From Megalonaias nervosa (Eukaryota > Mollusca > Bivalvia > Unionida > Unionidae), in the NCBI GenBank assembly GCA_016617855.1, contig JAECUM010093693.1, forward strand, positions 1 to 64,000: DNA of 64,000 bases, given 5' to 3'. Shown one piece after another: positions 1 through 11,536 of the stretch; positions within the stretch are counted from its first letter, which is position 1, and each line of letters begins with the position of its first letter. A program made the position numbers and the translations under genes. The notes beneath the pieces are model-generated. The model was not told the origin of the DNA. It saw only the letters and a program-made list of their open reading frames with translations, and did no database searches.

Positions 1-1365
1 AAGTCTTATATTTGGTATGGGACAGAAAAGTCTTATATTGGGTATGGGACAGAAAAGTCTTATATTTGATATGGGACAGAAAAGTCTTATATTTGATATG
101 GGACAGAAAAGTCTTACATTTGGTATGGGACAGAAAAGTCTTATATTTGATATGGGACAGAAAAGTCTTATATTTGGTATGGTGCAGAAAAGTCTTATAT
201 TTGGTATGGTGCAGAAAAGTCTTATATTAGGTATGGGACAGAAAAGTCTTATAATTGGTATGGGACAGAAAAGTCTTATATTTGATATGGAACAGAAAAG
301 TCTTATATTTGATATGGGACAGAAAAGTCTTATATTTGGTATGGGACAGAAAAGTCTTATATTAGGTATGGGACAGAAAAGTCTTATATTAGGTATGGGA
401 CAGAAAAGTCTTTTATTAGGTATGGGACAGAAAAGTCTTATATTTGATATGGGACAGAAAAGTCTTATGTTTGATATGGGACAGAAAAGTCTTATATTTG
501 GTATGGGACAGAAAAGTCTTATATTTGGTATGGGACAGAAAAGTCTTATATTTGATATGGAACAGAAAAGTCTTATATTTGGTATGGGACAGAAAAGTCT
601 TATATTTGATTTGGGACAGTAAAGTCTTATATTTGATATGGAACAGAAAAGTCTTATATTTGATATGGGACTATTTTGTATAGGACAGAAAAGTCTTATA
701 TTTGGTATGGGACAGTAAAGTTTTATATTTTATATGGGACAGAACAGTCTTATATTTTGTATAGGACAGAAAAGTCATATATTTTGTATGGGACAGAAAA
801 TTCTTATATTTGATATGGTTCAGAAAAGTCTTATATTTTGTATGGGACAGAAGAGTATTATATTTGATATGGATCAGAAAAATCTCATATTTGATAGGGG
901 GCAGAAAAGTCTTACATTTGGTATAACGTGGAAAAGTCTTATATTTGATATGGGACAGAAAAATTTTATATTTGGTATAGTACAGAAAGGCTTGTGTTTG
1001 GTGTGGGGCAGAAAAGTCTTATATTTTGTATGGTGCAGAAAAGTCTTGTATTTGATATGGGACAGAAAAGCCTTATATTTGATATAGTACAGAAAAGTCT
1101 TGTATTTGGTATGGGACAGAAAAGTCTTGTATTTGGTATGGGACAGAAAAGTCTTATATTTGATATGGGACAGAAAAATTTTATATTTGGTATAGTACAG
1201 AAAAGTCTTGTATTTGGTATGGGACAGAAAAGTCTTGTATTTGGTATGGGACAGAAAAGTCTTGTATTTGATATGGGACAAAAAATCTTATATTTGATAT
1301 AGTACAGAAAAGTCTTATACATGTACTTGGTATGGTGCTGAAAAGTTATATATATATTTGGTATC
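1..1365. repeat. 27-bp minisatellite (about 50 units), truncated by window start
   Basis: Head-to-tail 27-bp units built on AAGTCTTATATTTGGTATGG followed by GACAGAA. Units are very regular from 1 to about 680 and more diverged from 680 to 1365, with changes such as GGGACA to GTACA or GTGCA. Because 27 is a multiple of three and the unit lacks stops in several frames, long open frames appear on both strands, the longest (17-622, +) reading nonapeptides of the type MGQKSLIFD. The reverse strand is also open, which argues for a sequence artefact rather than a gene. The array runs off the left edge, so its full length is unknown. Confidence 0.95.
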
Positions 1366-1668
1366 ACATATTAGAAAGTTCTATCATCTCATAAAGATGA
1401 GTATGATGAAAGCAGATGTATAAAGAAAAACATAATTACAGAAGGGATAGGTAAACTATTACCTATGTTGCCTTCTAAGAGTATCATATTCCATGAGGAT
1501 CACAGTGATGAAATATAGCTGAATGGAAGAACTTAACATAAACATAAATAATAATAGGGAGGCAAAGATGAAATATAAGTATATCTATGGGAGTCAATGA
1601 AAAAAATATGGGAGTAGGTCATTTTGGTTCTGAAATCAGATTTCACAAGTTGAACATAATTCATTACT
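1366..1668. other. AT-rich non-coding spacer
   Basis: Between the minisatellite and the first Dh MITE. No open frame, RNA gene or repeat recognised. Confidence 0.5.
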
Positions 1669-1889
1669 ACCATATATGTATATATACTCGCTTATATGAT
1701 GAGTTCTGCTGTAAACTGTTCAGACCCAGATATGATGTTGCATAATGTGCATGAAGAATTGGGTCTATGCAGTTTGTTGGGAGTATTCAGTAGAATAAAC
1801 AACATTGATCCTGATGAGCAGGCTCATTGTGACTTGGAAGATCAGGATCTTTCTTTTATGCAAGTTGACTACAACAAATTATATATGGC
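1669..1889 (+). mobile_element. Dh MITE copy 1 (palindromic, ~200 bp)
   Basis: One copy of the double-hairpin MITE family (called Dh here). It opens with ACCATATATG plus a short TA-rich expansion, then the ACTCGCTTAT arm, and closes with TTATATATGG. Between the arms is a first hairpin half (CAGACCCAGATATG ... TTGGGTCTATGCAG), the linker GTTTGTTGGGAGTATTCAGT, and a second hairpin half (TTGATCCTGATGAGC ... ATCAGGATCTTT). The short frame across it (1696-1917) is chance. Confidence 0.8.
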
Positions 1890-2180
1890 AAATTACACAA
1901 GGCTGTTAAATCTTTGAAAGTCATGGTTGTCAACTAAATCTGATAGATCCAGATGTCTGTACTCTTCTTTTATTATCATCTTTACCATATATGTTGCGAC
2001 AAAATAAAATAAGTGATTTTTGTTTCCTATCCCATAACTTATGGTTAAACATTGCTTGACCTGGACTATATGTCCCAAAACTTACAGAAATGAAACAAAT
2101 TGTGTTGAACTTGCTGTTCTCCCTCTCCATGTTTAATGTATTTTGCGTCCAGTGTTTTAGGGTATTTCTAATTTTCGGTA
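1890..2180. other. non-coding spacer
   Basis: Unique AT-rich DNA between a Dh MITE and SINE-A copy 1. Nothing recognised. Confidence 0.4.
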
Positions 2181-2505
2181 GACTGCTTCTGTGGCCTAAG
2201 TGGTTAGAACATCCACCTTGGATGCAGGAGGTCAGGGGTTTGAACCCAGGCCAAGTCATACCAAAGACTTATAAAAATGGTACTAAGAGCTGCCTTGCTA
2301 GGTGCTCAGCATTAAGAGATTAGTGTTAGGACTAGTCTGCCTGGTGTCAGGATAATGTGACAGGGTGAGACATGGTGCTACATGTCTGAGGCATGATGCC
2401 CCAGTGATAGACATCACTATAAACTGCCACACTGCAGACATCTTAGTGATATGACAGAAAAATTGATAAAGCTACCTTAGAAATCCAAATCATTCACTCA
2501 CTGTT
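2181..2505 (+). mobile_element. SINE-A copy 1 (tRNA-derived, ~310 bp)
   Basis: Starts with a tRNA-like head carrying an A-box-like TGGCCTAAGTGG and a B-box-like GGTTTGAACCC about 45 bp on, both matching RNA polymerase III internal promoters. The head is followed by a shared body (GTCATACCAAAGACTTATAA ... GTGTCAGGATAATGTGAC ... CATGATGCCCCAGTG ... AAACTGCCACACTGCAGACA) and a tail ending in AAATCCAAATCA. The same ~310-bp order recurs at 6.34, 23.23, 31.54 and 38.08 kb. No terminal duplication was resolved. Confidence 0.85.
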
Positions 2506-2523
2506 CTCAGCTGTTTTTGATTT

Positions 2524-2662
2524 TAGTTGTTATGGTTTGACACCATTTTTCAACACCTGATAGGCTATACATGGTGGTCAGTATAATTAGTGGAGGAGAA
2601 ACCTTGGAAACCCCCAGTAAGAACCACTGCTTCTGGTAAGCCAGAGACTTGACTTCTCAATG
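2524..2662 (-). mobile_element. SINE-B fragment (tail half, minus strand)
   Basis: Matches the 3' half of the SINE-B copy at 32.15-32.41 kb: GACACCATTTTTCAACACCT, GATAGGCTATACATGGTGG, then GGAGGAGAAACC and AAGAACCACTG. The tRNA-like head that would follow at higher coordinates is missing, so the copy is truncated. Confidence 0.7.
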
Positions 2663-4149
2663 GTAACCTATACAATGCTTCTTGGGTTTTATTTATTTAA
2701 TTTTATGATACAATTTTATTATGATATTTGCACAATAACAGATAGAACAGTGTATCCACAATAATGTGCACATCATATTGATATATTAAAAACACAACCA
2801 CTGCTTTTTTATATCAGAAATACACACTCATAATTTGGTTTAGTTGGGCTGAGCCCACTTTAGAATATTTTACTTACAAGGATTTGGATCCTTTCTGTTT
2901 CTCATCGGCAACTTTAAAAGGATTTGGATCATTTCTATTTCGCATCGGCATCTTTCTTTTACATGTTGCATCCTGGTCCTTAGCTTTTCCCTATAGTTGT
3001 GTATATAATGAAAATTGCCAAACCGGTAACAGTGGAAATGAAATTTTATAATTTGATTTATCATTATTAGAAAAGTGACAAATATGTAAATGCAGTGCAA
3101 AAGGATTGTGCAGTTTGAATATATATGATCACCTCTATGGTGGTTCATTTAAACTACATGTATTTATTTATGAAAATGATAAAAAATAATTTCTGTACTC
3201 TTAATTTTAAAATCTCTTTTTTTAAAATTTTACTATATTAACATCTTTCTACAAGAATTATTCAAAGGGGCATAATTCAGTATTCTGAAATGAAATGTCT
3301 ATGGATTTACACTTTGGATACTGTCAGACATATCTGAATAGTTTTAATTATAGATTATTAATATAATCCTCGTTGATAAATTCATAAAATATAATTAATT
3401 ATAATACATATTTAAAGTGAAATAAAACTATTTTTCTCCATTTCTTTATGTATGTTTTGCCAATAAACAAGAACTTACACAGCTTCTGTTGGTGGGTATT
3501 GATTTACTTTCACTATTAGCTAAATATCAGCTGACTAGATGCAGTGCTGCATATGCCCAGCATTTAGCATTTATCATTAATTGAAAAAAGCCAAAGGAAA
3601 TCCAATTATTTCACAGCCTGGGTTGGTGGGCTAGTCTATATTTGTGGGCAACTCAATTTAATATATGTGGAGTGTGATGGGTACATTATTCATTTATTTT
3701 TGTGTAGTACAGTATTCATTTCTTATGTTAACTATTTTTGTGCAGTTGTAAGAAAAGTAGCCTAACAAAGGATGTACTCTCTTCTGTGTAAATAATAAAA
3801 ACAACCCAAAACCACAAATCCGCAAAAAAAAATATCTAACAAAGAGGACACTATTATCCTCAAATGATACAGTAGAAGATAACTGAGAATAGGTTAAGAT
3901 GTTACAGTTCTGTCAAATGTACGTACCCAAAAATTTTGAAGGTAAAATATGTTGTTTCCTAAAAACATAGGGTCTTAACTGATAGCAATAATCAAGACCA
4001 GAATTTGGCATTCCAATTTTTGCTTGTTTTGATTTTGTGTATAAGCAATACAAGCAGGTTATTTAGTGCTGAGGCAGTTGGGATGAAGTGCCTTTCCCAA
4101 GGATATCATAGGATTCTACACACCTTCTGGTTGCCAGTCTAGTCAAATA
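2663..4149. other. non-coding DNA, one small direct duplication
   Basis: AT-rich with no credible gene. A ~41-bp motif is duplicated in tandem at about 2878-2955, sharing AAGGATTTGGATC, TTTCT and CGCATCGGCA-like blocks. The minus-strand frame at 2870-3148 is explained by this duplication and chance. Confidence 0.55.
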
Positions 4150-4270
4150 TCATGTACTTATAAGTCGAGTCAAACTGCAAACAATAAAGAGTCTAAAGTG
4201 CATTATGCAATGGCAGATATGGGTCTGTGGAGTTTGTGGTTGACTCATCTTATAAGCGAGTATTTATGTT
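4150..4270. mobile_element. Dh MITE copy 2, internally deleted (~120 bp)
   Basis: Keeps both terminal arms (ACTTATAAGTCGAGTCAAAC on the left, CTTATAAGCGAGTATTTATG on the right) but has room for only one hairpin: AGAGTCTAAAGTGCATTATG ... GGCAGATATGGGTCTG. It is a half-size derivative of the family. Confidence 0.7.
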
Positions 4271-6017
4271 GACCATTTCAGCTATATTTACTAAGTATTT
4301 AAGTTAAACATCTAAGATGATGGACTGGTCCTATTTTCGACATGTATTTAAGATGAAAGGGGCAATAATTAGCGCAGAATTTGACAACCTTTCATGTGAT
4401 GTAATTAATATTGGGCCATGATCACTGATGCTTTAATCATAATCATCTGTCATTCCCACAAGCTTTCATAATTATTTTTTAAAAAATATCCCATAAACTA
4501 AACGTTTTACGTAAATTCGTCCTTTTAATCTCACTTCGAATGCAGCCAGAATTCGTATAAATCTTGCACCTGGTCACCATTTGTGCAGGTATGTATGTAT
4601 GTATGTATGTATGTAAGTAACGTAGCTCTCGAGGTTTTTGAATATGAAAGTCCATTTGTCCCATAACTGAGGGTCCAATCTGTAGAAACAGAGAGTCCAT
4701 GACCTGAAACTGTAGTTCCACTCACTTGAAAGATCCCTGATATAAGCAAAGGCCTGATAGGGTTTAATGGCACATCATCACATTCTTGGCTATATATTGG
4801 AGAGAGAAAGTTTATGCATCCTGAAAAGCATACAGTGCAAAGATGACAGCAAAATATTGTAAAACCCATAAAATGTGTAAAATATTGTATATAAACCAAA
4901 TTTTTAAAAAGTTAGAGCTTCGCAGGATGAACATCAGAGTAGGCATCATGCTTGAGATAAACAGTACGTCACACAGGAGGACACAATTTGGGCCGATCTG
5001 TAACCAACAGGAGTGTGTATGCTCACACAGATGGATGGATAATTTCAATATCTGATTTGTTTTTTGTTTATTTAGTGGATAATAAGAATAACAAAATATT
5101 TCACATCCACCAAAAGTATAATATGCTGTGTTGGAATAGACAGTACATAATACCTTGCAGGTGCATATAATGGTTGAAACATCAAGGCAGAATATTATAA
5201 ATTGAAATTGAACCTGCTTTGTTTGGTACATATCAGTGTTTTATTTTTGAGGTGTTTAGAATTACCCTTTTAGAGGAGAAGACATACATTTGAAACCTAT
5301 GCATTGATAAAGGTGCTATAAAAGAAATTTATATCACACTTTGGTGAACAAGTTATTGGCTTTACGCCGACTCAAACATGCAATAGGTAGCCTTTGATAA
5401 TGAAATTCAGTATTTGCACACAAAAATAGCACAAATACACACATTGTGTTTCCTTCTTCTTACTTCAGGGGTTTCATGTTTATATAGTTAGCTCTTACTG
5501 GTTCAAGAAAATAATTCAGGTACTTAAATTTCTCTGACTCTGGTATTTGACAGGCATGAAAAATAAACCAACTTTAAGGTACAGTGTAATTTCAGCATGG
5601 ACAATAGATGCTCTACAATACTGTATGACCATTATTTTAAACAACTAGATTTTCAGCAGTTTATGTGAGGGTTGGTTGTATTCAGAGATGGCAATACCGA
5701 TTTCAAATATACCTGTAAGTTAGGGCATGAAATCTACAACTGTAATCTGCAGGGCATGGGGTTGGGCTCATTTATTAACACAGATATGGCATCTTATTTA
5801 TAAGAAGCACCGTATGAATGTCAGATATGAATTTCTTTAGAGCTTTTGCTGAGTAGAAAAATAGCCAAAGGTAAACATTTATCCTTATAAATGAAAGGAC
5901 ATTTTAGGATAAAATACAGAGCCCTGAGACTGCAGTAGATTTCATTATGTATGGTAGGTACAAGGTGTGACAAACCTGGGAGATTTTACCCAACAGCATG
6001 TATGGCTGTTTATTTTT
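4271..6017. other. non-coding DNA with a short (GTAT)n run
   Basis: No gene recognised. A GTAT tetranucleotide microsatellite lies at about 4588-4616. The overlapping short frames on both strands between 4479 and 5231 show no domain, splice context or codon pattern worth calling. Confidence 0.5.
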
Positions 6018-6192
6018 GCTCTTGAGTTAGGTCCACCTGCAAACTGTATAGACCCATATCTGCCATGGCATAATGTGCAGGCAGATCTGTGTCAAAGGAG
6101 TTTATTAGGAGTAATCAGTAAACATTTGCCAGCACATGCAATCGCAGATCAGGGTCTATGTTTGCAGTTGCACCTGATTTATAAGTGAGCTT
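6018..6192 (+). mobile_element. Dh MITE copy 3
   Basis: Contains TAGACCCATATCTGCC, CAGGCAGATCTGTGTC, the linker TTATTAGGAGTAATCAGTAA and GCAGATCAGGGTCTATG, then ATTTATAAGTGAGCTTAC as the decayed right arm. The left arm is poorly preserved. Confidence 0.7.
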
Positions 6193-6341
6193 ACATGACA
6201 AATGTGTCCAGTTGCAACTTGTTGCTAATCATTTGAGAGAAATAGATCCAAATGTAACTTTCCCTCGCAGATGACTGCATCCATATACATTAATCTGGCA
6301 TAAATTAGGGGATAGGATAGCAAAGTACACATAATTTTGTT

Positions 6342-6660
6342 ATGACCGCTACAGTGGCCTAGTGGTTAGAGCATCTGCCTCAGATGCGCGAGGTCGTGGG
6401 TTCGATCCCCGGCCGAGTCATACCAAAGACTTATAAAAATGGTACTAACAGCTGCCTCGCTTGGCTCTCAGCATTGAGAACTTAGTGTTAGGACTGGTCG
6501 GCCTGGTGTCAGGATAATGTGACTGGATGGGACATCATGCTACATGTCTGCTGCATGATGCCCCAGTGCTAGACATCACTATAAACTGTCACACTGCAGA
6601 CATCGTAGCTATATGACTGAAAAATCGTTAAAGCTACGTTAAAAAATCCAAATCACACAC
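6342..6660 (+). mobile_element. SINE-A copy 2 (best-preserved tRNA-like head)
   Basis: The least decayed member of the family. The A box TGGCCTAGTGG is near 6355 and a near-perfect B box, GGTTCGATCCC, near 6401; both fit a functional Pol III promoter. The body matches the other four copies, and the tail ends in AAAAATCCAAATCACACACA at about 6660. A Dh MITE begins about a dozen bases further on. Confidence 0.9.
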
Positions 6661-6672
6661 ACATAATTTTGT

Positions 6673-6897
6673 TACCATATAAACTTGCTTGTAAGACAAG
6701 TCTAACTGCAGACTGCAAAAAAACCAGATCTGCCATTGCATGAGGTGCTGACAGATCTGGGTCTTTGCAGTGTTAGGAGTAATAAGTAGAACAAACAGCA
6801 GAGACCATGTTCTGCACATGCATTATGCTATGAAGATCAGGATCTTTGTTGTTTGCATTTTGACTCTACTTATTAGCAAGTATATATTAATATGGTA
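6673..6897 (+). mobile_element. Dh MITE copy 4
   Basis: Left arm ACCATATAAACTTGCTTGTA, right arm TTAGCAAGTATATATTAATA then TGGTA. Both hairpins are present (CCAGATCTGCC ... GACAGATCTGGGTC and ACCATGTTCTGC ... AAGATCAGGATC) with the GTTAGGAGTAATAAGTAG linker. It sits just after the SINE-A tail. Confidence 0.8.
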
Positions 6898-7199
6898 ACA
6901 GTTTCTGAGGTGCAGCAACTTTTGTTGATACAGAGAATTATAACATTTCCATTATTCTACTTAAAGGTTCATCAGTTGGATTGTAATAATAAATTGATGA
7001 CAGATGTTTAATATAAACAAGGTGACATGTCTGCCTGAGCTGAACCAACCAATATATTTGGATCTGTTAATTTTACTATTGGCTTCAGGGTATAAAATTT
7101 GCCACACATGCGCAACTGCATGTTGTAAGAAGTGGATTCTGGAGGCAAATTTTCTAACCTGGGATGCATGCCATGATGAAGTTCATGCAGAGAAAGGTT

Positions 7200-7325
7200 T
7201 TGTAAAAGGTTTAGGTCTGTTACAAAATATGTGACTTGTTTAGGTCTATTACAAAACATTGGACATGTTTAGATCTATTACAAAACAGTTGACTTGTTTA
7301 GGTCTATGCAAAGCATTTGACATGT
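7200..7325. repeat. ~30-bp tandem repeat, four units
   Basis: Four imperfect units built on GTTTAGGTCTATTACAAAAC followed by an ATTTGAC(A/T)TG-like block. The frames at 7004-7259 on both strands run into it and are not genes. Confidence 0.8.
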
Positions 7326-9484
7326 ATTTTAAGGAATTCACCCTCTTGAGCCTTTGTTGTTCTCTTGTGTGCCATTTTTGGAATTCCTAAAGTTACTTGG
7401 CACTCTATGGTCATGACTGTACTGATGTTCCATCACCCACCCACCCTACCTACACACACACATAAATACATATCTGTTTTTAATGTCAGCATACACTTCA
7501 TCAGTTATTGCACATGCCAATGACTGAGTACAACTCCATTCTGTTTGTACTGATAAATACAGTTGGTACCCAGTTAACCCACAGTCTTGGAACATATCCA
7601 GATTTTTTAAAAAAAAGACAGAATAAATATTATTACAACCCACTATGCAGTTTATTATAATTTACATGATATTTTAAAATATATCAATGCAAACGTTAAG
7701 AGAACAATCCATAGATTAACTAAAGAACTGTGGTATCTGATTGTAACATGTAAATAGGCTGACCTTACGTTCATATGATGTTGTAATGCCATGCAAAAAA
7801 AATGTCCATTTTTTGTTGCAGACCCTAGCACTTTTTTTCCCCCTTGGATAAAAAAACTGAATGAAAATTTAAAAAAAACCGCTAAAATTATTTGTGAATC
7901 TAATTGAGCTGGTTTAGTTCAGTACTTGAAGTGCTTAATACATTATATGTACTACTCATTATAATATTATATAATATTTAAAATAATCAAACCTACCTTC
8001 CCTAATTTTAAAACCAGTGCAATAGGAAACACATTTTTCTTTTGGCCTTACCTTTTCTGTGTTTAATAAGTTGGAGACAATTAATATGCTAATCAGCTTG
8101 TACCATGGTGTCCAAGGAGCATCAAGACCTCAACAGCAATGAAAATAAGGCCAGCCAGCTACTGAGCAAGTAGACTTATTACAACTGGACTTTTTAGTTC
8201 CTTGCCATCATCCTTGGGCCCAAAGGCTGCACAGTGTTTTTTCCCCATCAGTGTCAACACTTATTTGCTGATATGGTCATGTATTTCTCCGTAACTCCCC
8301 ATTAATATCAAAACATACAGCATGCCCTCATTGTAATGCTGTGCATGGGAGCTATAGCGTATAATGAGACTGTCTTATAGTGGAGTACATTATACTTGTA
8401 ATGACTACTGAATAAATTGTATGAAGTACAGAAGAGGTTTTTGCTATGACCCTGGTGGTGGCACAGCACAGTAGTGGTGACATTAGAATGTGTAGGTGGC
8501 AGGTTAAAGTTTGTGCTTATCCAATACTTTTAAACCTAGTTTAATGATTTTTTGAAAAAATTTATTGTGGACCGTTTGAGGTTCATGTTACATGTAAGGT
8601 TTGTTATATTGCAGACATAAAATTAAAGTTTTTGTTTCAGGGTTTTGTTATATATCTCTGTATGAACTGCGCATTGCAATTTGACTTCTACATCTCTATG
8701 TATTTTTGGTCTGTTTCTATTAGTTTTTAAAATAACGTTTACTTTGATTGCAATTATTTTGTGAATTGTATGAGGTTAAAGTTTTATTACAATTTGTAGT
8801 GAATTTTGTATTTAGAATTTTATTTCAATTTGTAGTGAATAGTATGTGGTTAAAGTTTTATTACAATTTTGAGTGAATAGTACGAGGTTAAAGGTTTGTT
8901 CAGTTTTTCACCACCAGGCAATAGTTTTCAAACCGTTTCTTATTACCTTGGGACCAACTCTTGACTGCTTGCCAAGGACAGAAACCATTTTTGTATGATC
9001 TGCAAATAAATGTGAAATGGGAGTTTAGTGTTAACCTCATTTGCCTACCATTATTAGTGTCTGTTCATATGTCCTTCTCTCATTATACTTGGGTTTAGTT
9101 TTGTATTGGGTTAGGTGAATTTTTCATGAACACTAACTTGCAGTATTTTGTAGTTTAGTACATGTGTGTGGATCATGAATAAATAAGTATGAGGTCAGCA
9201 TGATCAGAATTTTATTCTTTGAGTGACTTCTCTTAGGTATCAATACAATAATTGGACAAATCAGCTGCCACTGCATCCTGCTGTTGTGGCTCAGAAAGTC
9301 ATTAATAGATTTACACATCCTCTGTAAGGTTGAGGCATATTATATTATGAAGTGCTCCATCCATTCTTTTGTCCACACAATAAACTATACAGTTGTCAAA
9401 CTTTGTTCATGTCTTACACTTTGGTTATGCAAGAAAACTGTTGACCTGGGAGTGAAAAAGTCAAATGTCAAGAAAACGAAATAA
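7326..9484. other. non-coding DNA with a degenerate repeat at 8735-8900
   Basis: No gene recognised. At about 8735-8900 a motif of the form GTGAATAGTATGNGGTTAAA then GTTTTATTACAATTT recurs three times with drift. The rest is AT-rich without visible structure. Confidence 0.5.
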
Positions 9485-10156
9485 GAAAAAATGGTTTCTG
9501 CACAATGACTTCAGCTGATAATCAGCTGCAATTACCAAACTTTGTGGATGGCTTGTACTTGTGGTAAGAAATAACCCTTTAGATTTTTAGGACAAAAAAG
9601 ATCAATGGATAAGGTCTCTTTGACTGAAAAAAAGTAAATGGTTTCTGCACATTCAGTTGAGTTCTCCATCACCCATAGTTACCAAACTTTGTGGATGGTT
9701 TGCACTTGGAAAAAGGAAGGAGCCTTTTGATTTGGATGGTCAAATATTGAGTTCACAGATTGAATGAAAAAACTTGGTTTCTGCACAAAAACACTAGTCA
9801 TACACCACATTTGGACCAAACTTTATAGGTGGTTTGCACTTTTAATAAGGAGGAAGTCTATTAATTTTATGGTCAAAAGGTCAAAGTCACTAAGTAATCT
9901 TAAGAAAATAGTTTGCTCACAATAACAGTAGTTCTGCATCACAGACCTGGACTGGACTCTGTGGATGGCTTGCACTTGGGTGAGGAGGAAGCATATTGTG
10001 TTGGGGTCATAGGTCAAATGTTGATTTTACTTTGAAAGAACAAAAGTGGTTTCTGCACAAAGGTTTTAGTTATTGACAATATATCTTTACTAAAGTTTGT
10101 GAATGGCTTAGAGATTTGTTAAAAAGCTTATTGATTTTCAGGATGAAAAGTTCAAG
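9485..10156. repeat. ~137-bp degenerate tandem satellite, left block
   Basis: About five decayed units are recognised by GAAAAAATGGTTTCTGCAC-like starts near 9489, 9629, 9768, 9904 and 10038. Each is followed by CCAAACTTTGTGGATGGCTTG-like text and an AAGGTCAAAGTCA-like block. The type resembles the dispersed GGTCAAGGTCA-containing repeats familiar from bivalve genomes (general knowledge, not a database match). It is interrupted by two solo LTRs and continues beyond them. Confidence 0.75.
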
Positions 10157-11066
10157 TGCAGTCTATGCTCTTAAAATAAGTAACAGAAAAGAGTGAAGAC
10201 AACAAGCTTTGTAAAATTTGACAAATAATTTATTTCCCTGGAATACAAAGTGAAAAATGAGAAAAAACAACTTAAGTTTAATCCAAAAATAATCCAAGAA
10301 TTAAAGACACAGTTCCTAGTAATGAAAAGTACTGGATAAAATTCAGTTCAAGTCCTGAAGAGATTTAAAATTGAAGGTGATGATGTGTCTGCTATAGCCT
10401 GCATCATACTGATGTGTCAACAGTCTCTTGTTGAATCACAGAAATATTATTCCAGGTTTTTTAAATTCAGTACAAATTCTAATGAATGTTTTTATCCAAG
10501 AATTTTGTCAGAGCTCTTTTGTATTTCCAGAGAAAATAATCACTTGAAATCAGTAACTTTAAGAAAATAAAATTCAGCCCAAACTGGTCACAACATAATA
10601 CAATTTAAAGTGCCAGATGTTAAAGCACAACTTGTAAAATTCTGACAGTCACAAGATAACATAGTTCTCTGTTTGACCTCAGGTCACAAATTAGCATTTT
10701 CTAAAAACAACCATTACCTAATGGAAAATAACTTTCTGGCATCATTTAATGAGCCATCTTTATTTAAAACATAATAGCCTATAAAATTCACTTTGGAATC
10801 CCCAAAACCCTGACCCAAATTAACATGTTTACCAGAATAATAATTTGGTCAATGAACTCATACCCATAGAGGACAGTGAAGCTATTATTAGTTGTTTACA
10901 TCAGTGATATAATTTAAAAAAAAAAAAAAAAGTCAATCAGGTCAAGCAGAACTGAACTCAATTTTGGACAAGGTCAAGTCCAGTAAACAATGTTACATTA
11001 CAATAGCATGTAATGGAATAAAAAAAAATTAAAACTAACAGACAAACAAATTAAATATACATAACA
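10157..11066 (-). mobile_element. solo LTR 1 (Ty3/gypsy-type), 5-bp target duplication
   Basis: Read on the minus strand it begins TGTTATGTATATTTAATTTG and ends GACTGCA, so it has TG...CA ends. TCAAG precedes it (10152-10156) and TCAAG follows it (11067-11071), a 5-bp duplication. Near its 3' end (plus-strand left side) it has AATAAATT and the conserved block CAAAGCTTGTTG then TCTTCACTC, shared with the full retrotransposon at 53.5-60.0 kb. It is close in sequence to the LTR at 49.7-50.6 kb. There is no internal region, so it is a recombination remnant. Confidence 0.9.
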
Positions 11067-11536
11067 TCAAGATTCAAAGTTACTGTGACTGAAAGAAGAA
11101 AAATAGTTTTTGCTTAATTACTTAATTACTTGTAGACCACATACCTTGACTAATGTGTATGGAGGTCTTTCACTTTAGGCATAGGAGTGGCCTGTTTTGG
11201 GTTTGAGAGAAACCAAGGTCAAGGTCATTGTATCAGGTGTTTGCATAATAACATTTGTTTTAGAGCAAGTTCCATGACCAAAACATTGTGAATGACTTGT
11301 ACTTAGGGTAATAAAGAAACTTATCAATTATTGGTTTTAAATGTTGCTGGTGACATTTGTGGTTAGACTAATAAGAAACTGTAACTTTCTACAAATTGAA
11401 TTTAGTTAAAGACTGGTCACCTTGACAAAAGGTCAAGGTTATTGCATCTGTTGGTTATGGAGTTGACCATACCCAGATAGTGCCTACATAGAGGACTGTT
11501 AAACATGGGGCAGAGTGTATTGTGTGCTGTTTCTGG
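11067..11536. repeat. ~137-bp satellite, middle block
   Basis: Continuation of the satellite broken by solo LTR 1. It has AAATAGTTTTTGCTTAATTA, ACCAAGGTCAAGGTCATTG, TTGTGAATGACTTGTACTTA and ACAAAAGGTCAAGGTTATTG. Units are more decayed than in the left block. Confidence 0.6.

Noticed and set aside
874..1367. Minus-strand frames of 133-135 codons in the 27-bp minisatellite
   Set aside because: They exist because the unit length is a multiple of three and the unit lacks stops on that strand; the sequence is a simple tandem repeat.
6345..6420. A true tRNA gene
   Set aside because: The head resembles a tRNA but lacks a closed acceptor stem and continues into a ~310-bp body shared by five copies, so it is a SINE.
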